Assembly (NCBI GenBank): GCA_024405895.1
Contig: JAKSNW010000003.1
Coordinates: 42,326 to 106,325 of the forward strand
Reading direction: 5' to 3'
From: Paludibacteraceae bacterium
GTDB lineage: Bacteria > Bacteroidota > Bacteroidia > Bacteroidales > Paludibacteraceae
DNA: 64,000 bases
Shown here: piece after piece, positions 38,316-46,676 of the stretch
Layout: each line of letters starts with the position of its first letter
How positions within the stretch are numbered: position 1 is the first letter of the stretch
Position numbers and translations under genes: made by a program
The notes under the pieces: model-generated
Told to the model about the DNA's origin: nothing
Seen by the model: the letters and a program-made list of their open reading frames with translations, nothing else
The model's database searches: none

Positions 38316-39143
38316 TTATTCTTGTTTTGGAGCTGGGAAATAAGGACGTATCAATTCCACATACTTCTCTTTCTTGTCTTCGCCAGTCAAATCAGCAACA
38401 GGCAAATTCAACTGCTCTACCTCCTGACGAACAGCATCTGTGACTGCATCGTCGGCATAAGCAACAGCATCTGAATATTTTACTGCAAACTTAGTAAGAC
38501 AATCCCAATCAACATTACCAACCAACTCCGCAGGCGCCTCATCTTCTTTTGAATTGATTCGCAAGGCAGATGCGAAATTCTCTGGGAACTGTTTAGTGAA
38601 CTTAGCACATCCAAAGACCGAATAAACAATTTTCGATGTCTGGAAGAACGGAATTTCATTGTAAGCGGTCTTAATATAATAAGGTATCAAGGCCGAGAAA
38701 TAGCCGTTGCAGTGTATGATATCTGGAGCCCAACGTAATTTTTTGATTGTTTCGAGAACACCACGAGCAAAGAAAATCAAACGCTGATCATTATCTTCAA
38801 ACTCAACACCTTCAAGGTCTACATCAGTACCTTTACGGCGGAAATATTCTTCGTTGTCAATGAAATAAACCTGCATTCTCATATTGGTGAGCGTAGCCAC
38901 CTTAATGATAAGTTGGTGGTCATTGTCATCAATAATAAGATTCATACCAGAGAGGCGCTGTACTTCGTGAAGCTGATTACGGCGCTCATTGATGTGTCCA
39001 TAACACGGCATAAAGATGCGCACCTCGTAACCTTGTTCCTGCAGATAGAGAGGGAATTCACTCGTGATCTTTGCCATCACGTTTTCCAACACAAAAGGGG
39101 TAAACTCTTGTGCAATATACAACACTCTAATAGGCTCTTTCAT
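38316..39143 (-). CDS. Starch/glycogen synthase catalytic N-domain protein (GT5, single domain)
   Basis: 275 residues that match only the first Rossmann domain of glycogen synthase: VLYIAQEFTPFVLENVMAKITSEFP, QGYEVRIFMPCYGHINERR, VYFIDNEEYFRRKG, DNDQRLIFFARGVLETIKKL, WAPDIIHCNGYFSALIPYYI. The second GT-B domain that holds most ADP-glucose contacts is absent, and the usual KxGGL loop near the N-terminus is not present. Bacteroidetes often carry such short versions; activity is uncertain. It has its own promoter. Confidence 0.85.
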   Translation of the reverse strand: MKEPIRVLYIAQEFTPFVLENVMAKITSEFPLYLQEQGYEVRIFMPCYGHINERRNQLHEVQRLSGMNLIIDDNDHQLIIKVATLTNMRMQVYFIDNEEYFRRKGTDVDLEGVEFEDNDQRLIFFARGVLETIKKLRWAPDIIHCNGYFSALIPYYIKTAYNEIPFFQTSKIVYSVFGCAKFTKQFPENFASALRINSKEDEAPAELVGNVDWDCLTKFAVKYSDAVAYADDAVTDAVRQEVEQLNLPVADLTGEDKKEKYVELIRPYFPAPKQE

Positions 39144-39240
39144 GATTTGGATAAAGGCATTTTTTAACGAATACCAAACCGTATACCTTTAATTTTATAC
39201 GTTGTTTTATCAGTGCATAAGTTCGTATTCTATGCCCGTG

Positions 39241-39272
39241 CAAAGGTACACAAATAAAATGAAATATGCAAA
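39241..39272 (-). promoter_or_regulatory. Promoter of the starch-synthase-like gene
   Basis: On the minus strand TTTG (39269-39272), exactly 20 bases, TACCTTTG (39241-39248): full consensus. The leader to the ATG is about 90 bases. Confidence 0.8.
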
Positions 39273-39320
39273 TCTTTCTATTAAACTAATGTACAACACA
39301 TTAGAAGAAAGACTTGCATA
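39265..39320 (-). terminator. Long hairpin between ribH and the starch-synthase-like gene
   Basis: Outer arms 39265-39279 and 39307-39320 and an inner perfect stem CTAATGT/ACATTAG (39286-39292 / 39298-39304) with a 5-base loop. It follows the ribH stop. No strong T run follows, so it may be a weak terminator or a regulatory structure; its outer arm covers the -33 box of the next promoter. Confidence 0.55.
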
Positions 39321-39345
39321 TTCAGCTATCTAAGTCAGATAAAAT

Positions 39346-39837
39346 TTAGCGACCAAGATTGGCCATTCTCAAGGCCACGATGCCGGCTTCATAGCCTTTA
39401 TTGCCCAAGCGGCCACCAGCACGCTCCTCTGCTTGTTCCATGTTATTGGTAGTAAGCACACCATAAACTACAGGTGCAACACCTTCAGCATTTATCTGGG
39501 CAACACCATTAGTTACACCTTGACAGATATAATCAAAGTGAGGAGTATCGCCTCTTACTACGCAACCAATAACGATAACTGCATCAAGGTGCAAGCGTGA
39601 AATCTGGAATTTTGCGCCATAAGTAAGTTCAAAAGTACCTGGTACGTGTTGAACCACGATATTTTCTTCCTTCACGCCATTTGATTTCAATGCATCGATT
39701 GCACCGTCAAGCAAAGCGTAGGTGATATGATTATTCCAGTCGGCAACTACGATGCCATAGCGTTGGTTAGCCACCATTTCTTTTGAAGGCATGCCAACAT
39801 TGTCTTGTTCTGATTGAATGTGATATTCTGTAGCCAT
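39346..39837 (-). CDS. ribH: 6,7-dimethyl-8-ribityllumazine synthase
   Basis: 163 residues, normal size. Motifs: YGIVVADWNNHITYALLDGAI, VVQHVPGTFELTYGAKF, AVIVIGCVVRGDTPHFDYIC (substrate loop with the catalytic His), GVTNGVAQIN, PVVYGVLTTNNMEQAEERAGG. It makes the riboflavin precursor from the pyrimidine and DHBP. Other rib genes are not in the window, so the pathway is dispersed here. Confidence 0.97.
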   Translation of the reverse strand: MATEYHIQSEQDNVGMPSKEMVANQRYGIVVADWNNHITYALLDGAIDALKSNGVKEENIVVQHVPGTFELTYGAKFQISRLHLDAVIVIGCVVRGDTPHFDYICQGVTNGVAQINAEGVAPVVYGVLTTNNMEQAEERAGGRLGNKGYEAGIVALRMANLGR

Positions 39838-39842
39838 AATCT

Positions 39843-39872
39843 AAAAAACAAGCCGCTCCAGAGCGGAACGGC
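39843..39872 (-). terminator. Intrinsic terminator after the membrane TPR gene
   Basis: GCCGCTCC (39852-39859) pairs with GGAACGGC (39865-39872) with one G-T pair and a 5-base loop; TTGTTTTTTAG follows on the minus strand. It lies between the TPR gene stop and ribH, so the two may be separately controlled. Confidence 0.8.
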
Positions 39873-39901
39873 CTGTATAAGTGTAATTATTTCAAAAAAA
39901 C

Positions 39902-40591
39902 TTATTTGCTTGCTTTAGCACGTTCCAAGTAGCGGTCGATATCAACGGCAACTTGGCTCTTTGGATATGAATCCTTGATTGTCTGATAGCACTCTTCTGC
40001 CTTGGCGAAGTTGCCTTGAGTTTCGTAAGCAAGAGCAGCTTTCTTGAGGTATGTTGGAGCAGTGAACTCATTGCCTGCAGCAACAGCTTTCTCGAAGTAG
40101 CTGATAGCCTCTTTTACATCGCCTTTATCAGCATAGCAGTCGCCAATAAGACCGAGAGCAACAGTATTGATGTCTACGTTTTTGGTTTTTACTTTTTTGA
40201 GCTGAGCAATAGCGTTGTCATATTGTCCGAGGTGATAGTAGCAAACACCAGCGTAGTGGTGAGCGATTTTACCAGCCTTGGTTGAGCCGTACTCGTCGAT
40301 TACGTCCAAGAAACCAGCATTCACGCCATCGCCATTAAGTGCGAGGTTGAATGAGTCACGCTCGAAATATTGTGTACAAACCACCATTTCTTCGCCAGCG
40401 CGAACTTCACGTTGATCGATGACGTATTTCTTGATAGCCCAAACGCCAAGGATAACGACGATTAATGCTGCAAGAACGATGAGCAATTTCTTGCCATTGT
40501 TTTCAATGAATTTTTCGGTTTTAGAAATAGACTCTTGCACACCGTTGTCGATACGCTCTTCTAATTCTTCTTGGTTTTTGTTTTTTGCCAT
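39902..40591 (-). CDS. Membrane-anchored TPR protein
   Basis: 229 residues from ATG 40591 (MAKNKNQEELEERIDNG). A charged N-terminus precedes one membrane helix (about 34-53, LLIVLAALIVVILGVWAIKKY), and the rest lies on the other side. The latter half contains TPRs: AGVCYYHLGQYDNAIAQLKKV, GLIGDCYADKGDVKEAISYFE and KKAALAYETQGNFAKAEECYQ. The layout resembles YfgM, which works with PpiD and BamB at the inner membrane; that role is inference. An upstream start at 40639 would add 16 residues with no support. Confidence 0.86.
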   Translation of the reverse strand: MAKNKNQEELEERIDNGVQESISKTEKFIENNGKKLLIVLAALIVVILGVWAIKKYVIDQREVRAGEEMVVCTQYFERDSFNLALNGDGVNAGFLDVIDEYGSTKAGKIAHHYAGVCYYHLGQYDNAIAQLKKVKTKNVDINTVALGLIGDCYADKGDVKEAISYFEKAVAAGNEFTAPTYLKKAALAYETQGNFAKAEECYQTIKDSYPKSQVAVDIDRYLERAKASK

Positions 40592-40760
40592 AATGACGAT
40601 ATTTCTGTTTTTTAGCGCAACTAAAACACTCTGTATCAACTAAAAGAAATTTAGTATCTCACAGGAGTGATTCCGTTGTTTCTGTTTATTACTCTATTTT
40701 TTTTACTATACAAATGCATGTACATCACCCAATGGATGACACCACACACAATTTGCGTGG

Positions 40761-40791
40761 CAAAATTACATTTTTTTCTCGAGATAAGCAA
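40761..40791 (-). promoter_or_regulatory. Promoter of the membrane TPR gene
   Basis: On the minus strand TTG (40789-40791), 20 bases, TAATTTTG (40761-40768). The leader is about 165 bases. It starts just after the recO stop. Confidence 0.6.
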
Positions 40792-40840
40792 TACTATGGC
40801 ACCGTTTTTTCATCACAAAGATTTCCGATGCCGGAATAAT

Positions 40841-41548
40841 TCAATCAAACAACTGCGTTATCACAGACAATGACTTAACATCCCTTATCTCTGGCATTTG
40901 CAACTGAAAGTATTTAATTACTCCACGAAGTAGCTGGGCACGGTCTTCACGAGTCATACGAAGTTCTCCCATCGTGGTATAATCACATGCCATTATTCTT
41001 CTCCAAAGAGAGGTGCTTTGAATATCCATGTAGTCGCCATGAAACGGGACAGAAGTTCTTGTATAACCCTCACGAAGATCCAGCATGCCTTCTTGTTCCA
41101 AATTAGGACTAATACCAAGATAGACAGCAAGATGCGAGAGAAATACCAGATGAAAGTTTGCCAAGCTATCCTCCGCAGTATCCAAGAAACAGACACTATC
41201 TTTAATAAAGTTGTAAAGCGACGACTCGGCACAGTGTTCTTTCAGGATAAGGTACAGCATCTCTGCCAAAAACATAGCCAAGCAGCTTTTTACTGGATCG
41301 AACGGGATGGCATTAAGTGGAATAAGAGACTCGGACTTTTTGACACGTGGCATTCGCCCTGTTCCATCCAAAGTAAACCTCACAAGAGCCAATGGATGAA
41401 GGCGAGCCAAACCGGCAGACGAACGGCGGGCATTGTTACGAAGAAACACAGCCACACGTCCCTCTTCCCGAGTGTAGAGATTAAGAATGAAGCAGTTATC
41501 GGAATAAGGCTGTCGCGAAAGTACTACAGCCTCAACGTCGTATGTCAT
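40841..41548 (-). CDS. recO: DNA repair protein RecO
   Basis: 235 residues. N-terminal OB-fold (VEAVVLSRQPYSDNCFILNLYTREEGRVAVFL, as VLSRQPYSDNCFILNLYT and EEGRVAVF) and a helical C-terminal domain (FLAEMLYLILKEHCAESSLYNFI). It loads RecA on SSB-covered DNA with RecR. The zinc-finger Cys residues of some RecO proteins are not present. Its start overlaps cinA by 4 bases; last gene of a ten-gene operon. Confidence 0.92.
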   Translation of the reverse strand: MTYDVEAVVLSRQPYSDNCFILNLYTREEGRVAVFLRNNARRSSAGLARLHPLALVRFTLDGTGRMPRVKKSESLIPLNAIPFDPVKSCLAMFLAEMLYLILKEHCAESSLYNFIKDSVCFLDTAEDSLANFHLVFLSHLAVYLGISPNLEQEGMLDLREGYTRTSVPFHGDYMDIQSTSLWRRIMACDYTTMGELRMTREDRAQLLRGVIKYFQLQMPEIRDVKSLSVITQLFD

Positions 41549-42789
41549 TGTTTATTGCGCAACTGGAGCCAAAGGTTAAAAATCGCCTGATTGGCTGTTC
41601 GCAACTGATGCTGCTCTCTTGTGGTAGTGAAGACATATTTCTCTGCCACAGTGTTTTTACCATCAGACACAGCAATCCATACAGTTCCGACTGGATTTTC
41701 TTCTGTTCCGCCACCAGGTCCAGAAATGCCGGTGGTAGCAATTGCACAATCAGCACCCAAAGCCCTACGGCAACCTTCTGCCATCTCAATGGCTGTTTCA
41801 CGGCTAACTGCTGTATAACGAGCCAAAGTTTCTTCTGAGACGCCCAACAAGGCATGCTTTATCTCATTGCTATAAGCAACGATTCCACCCTTATAATAAC
41901 CAGAAGAGCCAGGTACAGAAACGATTTCATGACCGACAAGACCACCTGTACAACTTTCGGCTGTTGCAAGAGTCATGTGGCGTTCTCGCAATAGATTACC
42001 GACAATAGAAGCCATTGGTTCATCATCGTAACCATAGATATTGTCACCTATAATGGCATTAAGTTTCACTACTTCTTGTTCTACAAAACGCAAGAGTTCC
42101 TCTCTATCAGAACCATGAGCAGTGATACGCAGACGTACCTTACCGGCCTGAGGAAGATATGCCAGTTTGAAATTCTTAGGCAACGCAAGTTCCCAAGCCT
42201 CAATCTTATCGGCAAGAAATGACTCACCTATACCAAAAGTAAGAATGGTTTTGTGAATTATTACCTCGTGACCAAGACGTTTAATAAGTTCTGGAATGAT
42301 ATGATGAGTCATCATCCACTGCATCTCAAATGGAACACCAGGCATTGAGACCACCACCTTACCTTCTGATTCAAACCACATGGTAGGAGCAGTGCCTACC
42401 ATATTTCGGAATGGGCGACAGCAAGCAGGTACTAATGCCTGTTGTCTGTTGATTTCTGTAAGAGGGAGATTGCGTTTTGCAAAATAACTGCTTACATTCT
42501 CCAACGATGGCTCATGAATAATCAACTCCGAGTTGAACATTTTGGCCAACGTATGCTTGGTAATATCGTCTTTGGTTGGGCCAAGACCTCCAGTTACGAG
42601 AACCACATCTGCTTCTGCCATGGACTTACGAATAGAGGTCTCAATATCTTGTCCGTCATCAGAGATAGTGATAACACGAGTTACATCGATATTGTTCTTA
42701 TTCAGTTCAGCAGCCATCCACGAAGCATTGGTGTTGACCACTTGGCCTATCAGCAATTCATCGCCAATAGAGATAATATGCGTTTTCAT
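41545..42789 (-). CDS. cinA: CinA family protein (NMN amidohydrolase / damage-inducible)
   Basis: 414 residues with both CinA parts: an N-terminal MoCF/COG1058 domain (ISIGDELLIGQVVNTNASWMA, VVLVTGGLGPTKDDITK, VSMPGVPFEMQWMM) and a C-terminal CinA domain at about 255-410 (TLATAESCTGGLVGHEIVSVPGSSGYYKGG as AESCTGGLVGHEI and VPGSSGYYKGG; ATTGISGPGGGTEENPVGTVWIA as GISGPGGGTEENPVG). Known members cleave NMN or ADP-ribose derivatives. Four-base overlap with recO. Confidence 0.95.
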   Translation of the reverse strand: MKTHIISIGDELLIGQVVNTNASWMAAELNKNNIDVTRVITISDDGQDIETSIRKSMAEADVVLVTGGLGPTKDDITKHTLAKMFNSELIIHEPSLENVSSYFAKRNLPLTEINRQQALVPACCRPFRNMVGTAPTMWFESEGKVVVSMPGVPFEMQWMMTHHIIPELIKRLGHEVIIHKTILTFGIGESFLADKIEAWELALPKNFKLAYLPQAGKVRLRITAHGSDREELLRFVEQEVVKLNAIIGDNIYGYDDEPMASIVGNLLRERHMTLATAESCTGGLVGHEIVSVPGSSGYYKGGIVAYSNEIKHALLGVSEETLARYTAVSRETAIEMAEGCRRALGADCAIATTGISGPGGGTEENPVGTVWIAVSDGKNTVAEKYVFTTTREQHQLRTANQAIFNLWLQLRNKQ

Positions 42790-42792
42790 TTC

Positions 42793-43581
42793 TTATCCGT
42801 AGATATAATTGAGTACGGCTGCAAGACGACAGCCAGTAATATAAAGTTGACGATTCAAGAGTTCGAGATAATCGTAGACATAGCGATAACTAAGCACACG
42901 GTCGGCATGATCGTCAACATCAAAGTAGTTATAAATCTGTTCTGTCAGTTGATAAGTCTCCCAGCCCCAGTCAACAGCGACATTCCGTTTGTATTCCTGA
43001 GGTTCGACAGTCATTGTGTTTATAAGATGATGAGCATATTCCGTATAACAGAGATGCTGATTATCAATAAGGCGAGAATCCCAGACATTGTGCAAGTTGG
43101 CTGGAGCACGGAACCATTTGACCGTAAAATCATTGCCTCCACGATCGGTCGGTCTGCCAAGGTGCATCGGGCAGCCGAGGTCGCCTACAATATGAATAAG
43201 CATCTTGAGCATATTCGTATCGTTAGGATGTTTTGTCAGATGGTTTACCAAATAGCCAACTCGAAAGATACACTGACCATGAGGATTGTCAAGGGCAATG
43301 GTATCAAATGCTTCGCGAGTCAAATTGGAAGGGAAGTCGCAGTAATGCCAATCTGAGAGGTCATCCATCACAGTGTCCGACTTGATGAAATCGCCCCAGG
43401 TACATTCCATCGGGAGGTCTGCTCCACCCAACAAGGCACGTACCTTCTTGTCTGCCTTACGGTTCAACTTACACAGCGCCACTTGTCCTATGATACGGTG
43501 TCCGGTATCGCCCCAAGCCCAAAGTGTCTGAGGCATCAGCAACACAAGCACCAAGAACAGAGCAGATAGTGTCTTTTTCAT
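42793..43581 (-). CDS. S1/P1-type zinc nuclease, secreted
   Basis: 262 residues with a signal peptide cut before Trp (MKKTLSALFLVLVLLMPQTLWA / WGDTGHRIIGQVA). In S1/P1 nucleases this N-terminal Trp and later His/Asp residues bind three zinc ions; visible sites are GHRIIG, DLSDWHYCDFPSN, MLIHIVGDLGCPMHLGRPTDRGGND (as IVGDLGCPMHLG) and NLHNVWDSRLI. It should degrade single-stranded DNA/RNA in the periplasm or outside. Its place between ddl and cinA is odd for a nuclease. Confidence 0.92.
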   Translation of the reverse strand: MKKTLSALFLVLVLLMPQTLWAWGDTGHRIIGQVALCKLNRKADKKVRALLGGADLPMECTWGDFIKSDTVMDDLSDWHYCDFPSNLTREAFDTIALDNPHGQCIFRVGYLVNHLTKHPNDTNMLKMLIHIVGDLGCPMHLGRPTDRGGNDFTVKWFRAPANLHNVWDSRLIDNQHLCYTEYAHHLINTMTVEPQEYKRNVAVDWGWETYQLTEQIYNYFDVDDHADRVLSYRYVYDYLELLNRQLYITGCRLAAVLNYIYG

Positions 43582-43592
43582 ATCCCTAAAGA

Positions 43593-44570
43593 TTAAAACT
43601 CGTTCTCAATGATATCGGTCATTACGTCGGCAATATCCAATCCAGCTGCACGCACTTGTTGTGGAATGAAACTGGTGGCAGTCATACCAGGAGTAGTATT
43701 AACTTCAAGGAGGAATATTTTACCGTCCTCACGAATGATATAGTCGATACGAATGATACCGTTGGCATGGATGAGGTTGTAAATTTTTGCAGTCAACTGC
43801 TGAACCTCAAGGGTCTTCTCCGGAGAGATACGCGCAGGGGTAATCTCATCTACTTGGCCATTGTATTTGGCATCATAGTCAAAGAACTCATTATCTGTAA
43901 CCACCTCTGTCAAAGGGAATATTACTTGTTTTTCTTTGGTTTGATACATTCCGCTGGTCACTTCTGTACCAACAAGCAGACTCTCAACCATAACGTTACT
44001 ATTCTCCTTGAATGCCTTCTCAATAGCTGGACGAAGCTCTGCCATACTCTTTACTTTGGTTACGCCAAAGCTACTACCGTCGGCAGTTGGTTTTACGAAG
44101 CAAGGCAAGCCAATCTGTTTGGCAATAGCTTCGAGGTCATATTCTTTGCCCGGAATCAGTTCCAACGATTGAGCCACGTTGATACCGAAACTTTTGAGGA
44201 AGTTATTGCACATGAACTTATCGAATGTAAGTGCAGATGCAGCCACATCGCATGAAGAGAACGGAATACGCATCAGTCGGAGATAGCCCTGCAGCAGACC
44301 GTTTTCACCAGGAGTGCCATGGATGGTGATGTAGGCGAAATCGAAGTTGATGTGCTGTCCCTCACCATTAACGAACGAAAAGTCGTTGCGGTCGATAGGA
44401 TATTGTTTATCACCATCAATAACGTTCCAATCCTTGCCATGAAGCGATACTACATAACGATTGTATTTGCTTTCAGGGATAAAACCCATAAGGCCTTGTG
44501 CACTGCGCAATGACACCTGCCATTCGGAAGAGTCGCCGCCGGCTATAATTGCGATATTTCTTTTAACCAT
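43593..44570 (-). CDS. ddl: D-alanine--D-alanine ligase
   Basis: 325 residues, ATP-grasp enzyme. N-terminal IAIIAGGDSSEWQVSLRSAQ, TIHGTPGENGLLQGYLRLM, LPCFVKPTADGSSFGVTKV, IIREDGKIFLLEVNTTPGMTATSFIPQQ (as FLLEVNTTPGMTATSFIP) with the Mg-binding Glu/Asn. It joins two D-Ala for peptidoglycan. Lies between rimM and the nuclease gene with short gaps (15 and 11 bases). Confidence 0.96.
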   Translation of the reverse strand: MVKRNIAIIAGGDSSEWQVSLRSAQGLMGFIPESKYNRYVVSLHGKDWNVIDGDKQYPIDRNDFSFVNGEGQHINFDFAYITIHGTPGENGLLQGYLRLMRIPFSSCDVAASALTFDKFMCNNFLKSFGINVAQSLELIPGKEYDLEAIAKQIGLPCFVKPTADGSSFGVTKVKSMAELRPAIEKAFKENSNVMVESLLVGTEVTSGMYQTKEKQVIFPLTEVVTDNEFFDYDAKYNGQVDEITPARISPEKTLEVQQLTAKIYNLIHANGIIRIDYIIREDGKIFLLEVNTTPGMTATSFIPQQVRAAGLDIADVMTDIIENEF

Positions 44571-44585
44571 TGTTATATTTTTGTT

Positions 44586-45089
44586 TTATAAATCGAGCAA
44601 TCCTTCCGGAAGCTCCATTTCTATGATACGTTTTTTATCATCGAAAGAGACGATATATTCTTCAGCAGCAGGAATCATGATGTCATTTACAAGAAACAAG
44701 GTGTTTGGTGTAGAAGTGTCTACATCGGTAATGATTCCGACAGTTCCATGATGGACATCGCGGATTTCAAAGCCCACCAAGAGGTTAACAGGAAGCATGT
44801 CATCGTCAAAACCAGCAGAAAGGCTCTTGTCGACATAGACCGGAGCACCACAAAGCATTCGGGCATCCTCTGCCGATTCGATATCATCAATGGTAAACAG
44901 CAGCGTTTCAGCACCCTTGCCACGAATTTCACTGACGAAGAACGGAACAGGTATGCCTTCAATAGGAACGATGACACAATCGCATTCATCCATATCAAAG
45001 TCGTTCTGAAGCGAGAGAGAGATTTCACCCTTCAGTCCGTGTGGCTTAGTGAATGTGCCAATCTGTAGAAGTTGCTGTATATCAATCAT
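44586..45089 (-). CDS. rimM: Ribosome maturation factor RimM
   Basis: 167 residues. N-terminal RimM domain starts LLQIGTFTKPHGLKGEISLSL and the C-terminal PRC-barrel-like part has VGFEIRDVHHGTVGIITDVD, LVNDIMIPAAEEYIVSFDDKKRIIEMELPEGLLDL (as MIPAAEEYIVSFD and MELPEGLLDL). It helps assemble the head of the 30S subunit by binding S19. Not next to rpsP as in many bacteria. Confidence 0.94.
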   Translation of the reverse strand: MIDIQQLLQIGTFTKPHGLKGEISLSLQNDFDMDECDCVIVPIEGIPVPFFVSEIRGKGAETLLFTIDDIESAEDARMLCGAPVYVDKSLSAGFDDDMLPVNLLVGFEIRDVHHGTVGIITDVDTSTPNTLFLVNDIMIPAAEEYIVSFDDKKRIIEMELPEGLLDL

Positions 45090-45095
45090 CGTTCG

Positions 45096-45962
45096 TTATT
45101 TTGTTTCTGGTTGGTATTCGGTAACAACCGGACCTTTCTTCAAGGCATGAACAATCAGCAATATGCCAAGCAGAATGAATGGTATGCTGAGAATCTGTCC
45201 CATATTGAGCAGCATGTGCGACTCAAATGCCTCTTGGTCAAATTTAATGTATTCGAGGAAGAAACGGGTAACAAATATACCCTCAAGAAAGACACCGAAG
45301 ATAAGACCATCGTAGTGCCAAGCCTTCTTTTTCCAATACATCCACCAAACCACAGCAAAGGTAACGAGACAATAGAGCATCTCGTAGATCTGTGTCGGAT
45401 GACAAGGTACGGTTTCGTGATTTCTGACAAAGATGAACCCCCAAGGCATATCTGTAGGGAAACCATATATCTCAGAATTCATGAGATTGCCGAGGCGAAT
45501 ACATGTAGCTGTAATACAGATGCCCATGACAGCACGGTCAAAAATCCAGATATAGCCACGCTTGAATTTCTTATTAAGGAAATAACCAGCTATCAGCAAG
45601 CCAAACGCACCACCATGACTGGACAAACCACCTTCCCATACTTTCAGCATACGCAGAGGATGGGAGATATACTCGTTGCCATAATTCATAGTGATACCCA
45701 AGAACTTATGCGGTGTAACCAATTCATGCCATTCATAGAACAGGCAGTGTCCGACACGGGCACCGATGATTACACCAGCCACCAGATAAAGGAACAGGCT
45801 GTCAGTCCATCCCTTTGGACATTTTTCATTCTTATAGAGCACCTCCTGAATCCATAGTGCAAGCAACAGACCAGTTGCCCACAAGAGACCGTACCAACGT
45901 ACGCTCAGTGGGCCAAGGGTGAAGATAATGGGATCGACATCCCAGACAATTGAAGCTAACAT
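45096..45962 (-). CDS. lgt: Prolipoprotein diacylglyceryl transferase
   Basis: 288 residues, about seven membrane segments. Signature motifs: VIIGARVGHCLFYEWHE, WEGGLSSHGGAFGLLIAGYF, CIRLGNLMNSEIYGFPTDMPWG (as RLGNLMNSEIYG) and HPTQIYEMLYCL. It puts diacylglycerol on the lipobox Cys, the first step for the several lipoproteins encoded in this window. Six bases upstream of rimM. Confidence 0.96.
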   Translation of the reverse strand: MLASIVWDVDPIIFTLGPLSVRWYGLLWATGLLLALWIQEVLYKNEKCPKGWTDSLFLYLVAGVIIGARVGHCLFYEWHELVTPHKFLGITMNYGNEYISHPLRMLKVWEGGLSSHGGAFGLLIAGYFLNKKFKRGYIWIFDRAVMGICITATCIRLGNLMNSEIYGFPTDMPWGFIFVRNHETVPCHPTQIYEMLYCLVTFAVVWWMYWKKKAWHYDGLIFGVFLEGIFVTRFFLEYIKFDQEAFESHMLLNMGQILSIPFILLGILLIVHALKKGPVVTEYQPETK

Positions 45963-45971
45963 ATCGACGAA

Positions 45972-46670
45972 TTATTCTGCACGACGAACGATGGCGATAG
46001 GTGTCTGCTGTGAGTTCTGACCCAGCGGATTGTCTTTGAACAAAGCCTTGAGGAACTTCTCGTCGAGGTCCTTGCTGGATTTGCCAAGGATATCGACGTT
46101 GAGGTCGTTGGCATCAAGCACAATGAATTCGTTGCCAAGTTTGGTCTTCATGTCACGAGCCACCTTGTCTGGGTTCTTAGGCGCCATCTTGGCATAACGG
46201 TTGTAAGGCGGAATGGTGCAATCGCATGGTCCGTCGATAGCATATGCCTTTGGTCCGCAGACTTTATAGAAGGCACCACGAACACCGAATGGTTTTGTGA
46301 CAGCAGCTGCCAAGCAACCGAGCAAAAGACGTGGAACACCGACATCAATGATAGCCAACTGCATGGTATAAGGGCTGCCAAGACCAATGCCGTATGGTGA
46401 TTTATAGACGAACTTCACAAGGAATTTAGCCAACCAACTTGGCTTGATTTCAGAAATAGGAAATGCACGGCCCTGAGTGATAGCGATGATTTTCTCGCTA
46501 CAGAACACGATATCTCCAGGGCGACGGATATCCTTTGTATATTCATTGACAACCTCAAAGAGATCGTCTTCTTTCATAACCAATTTTGTCTTGACTGGTA
46601 TGCGAAGATATTTCACACCATCAATTTCGATTGCGAGGTTCTTGCCCTCATTTGCTTTATAGTCTTCCAT
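45972..46670 (-). CDS. CofE-like protein (F420-0:L-glutamate ligase family)
   Basis: 232 residues. It matches the F420 ligase domain: IPVKTKLVMKEDDLFEVVNEY, RPGDIVFCSEKIIAITQGRA, MQLAIIDVGVPRLLLGCLAAA, GVRGAFYKVCGPKAYAIDGPCDCTIPPYN (as GRGAF-type loop GVRGAFYKVCGP and IDGPCDCTIPPYN). In archaea and actinobacteria CofE adds glutamate to F420. No F420 gene is seen here and Bacteroidales are not known to make F420, so the substrate is probably different. Gaps of 6-9 bases on both sides place it in the lgt-containing operon. Confidence 0.85.
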   Translation of the reverse strand: MEDYKANEGKNLAIEIDGVKYLRIPVKTKLVMKEDDLFEVVNEYTKDIRRPGDIVFCSEKIIAITQGRAFPISEIKPSWLAKFLVKFVYKSPYGIGLGSPYTMQLAIIDVGVPRLLLGCLAAAVTKPFGVRGAFYKVCGPKAYAIDGPCDCTIPPYNRYAKMAPKNPDKVARDMKTKLGNEFIVLDANDLNVDILGKSSKDLDEKFLKALFKDNPLGQNSQQTPIAIVRRAE

Positions 46671-46676
46671 AACTGT

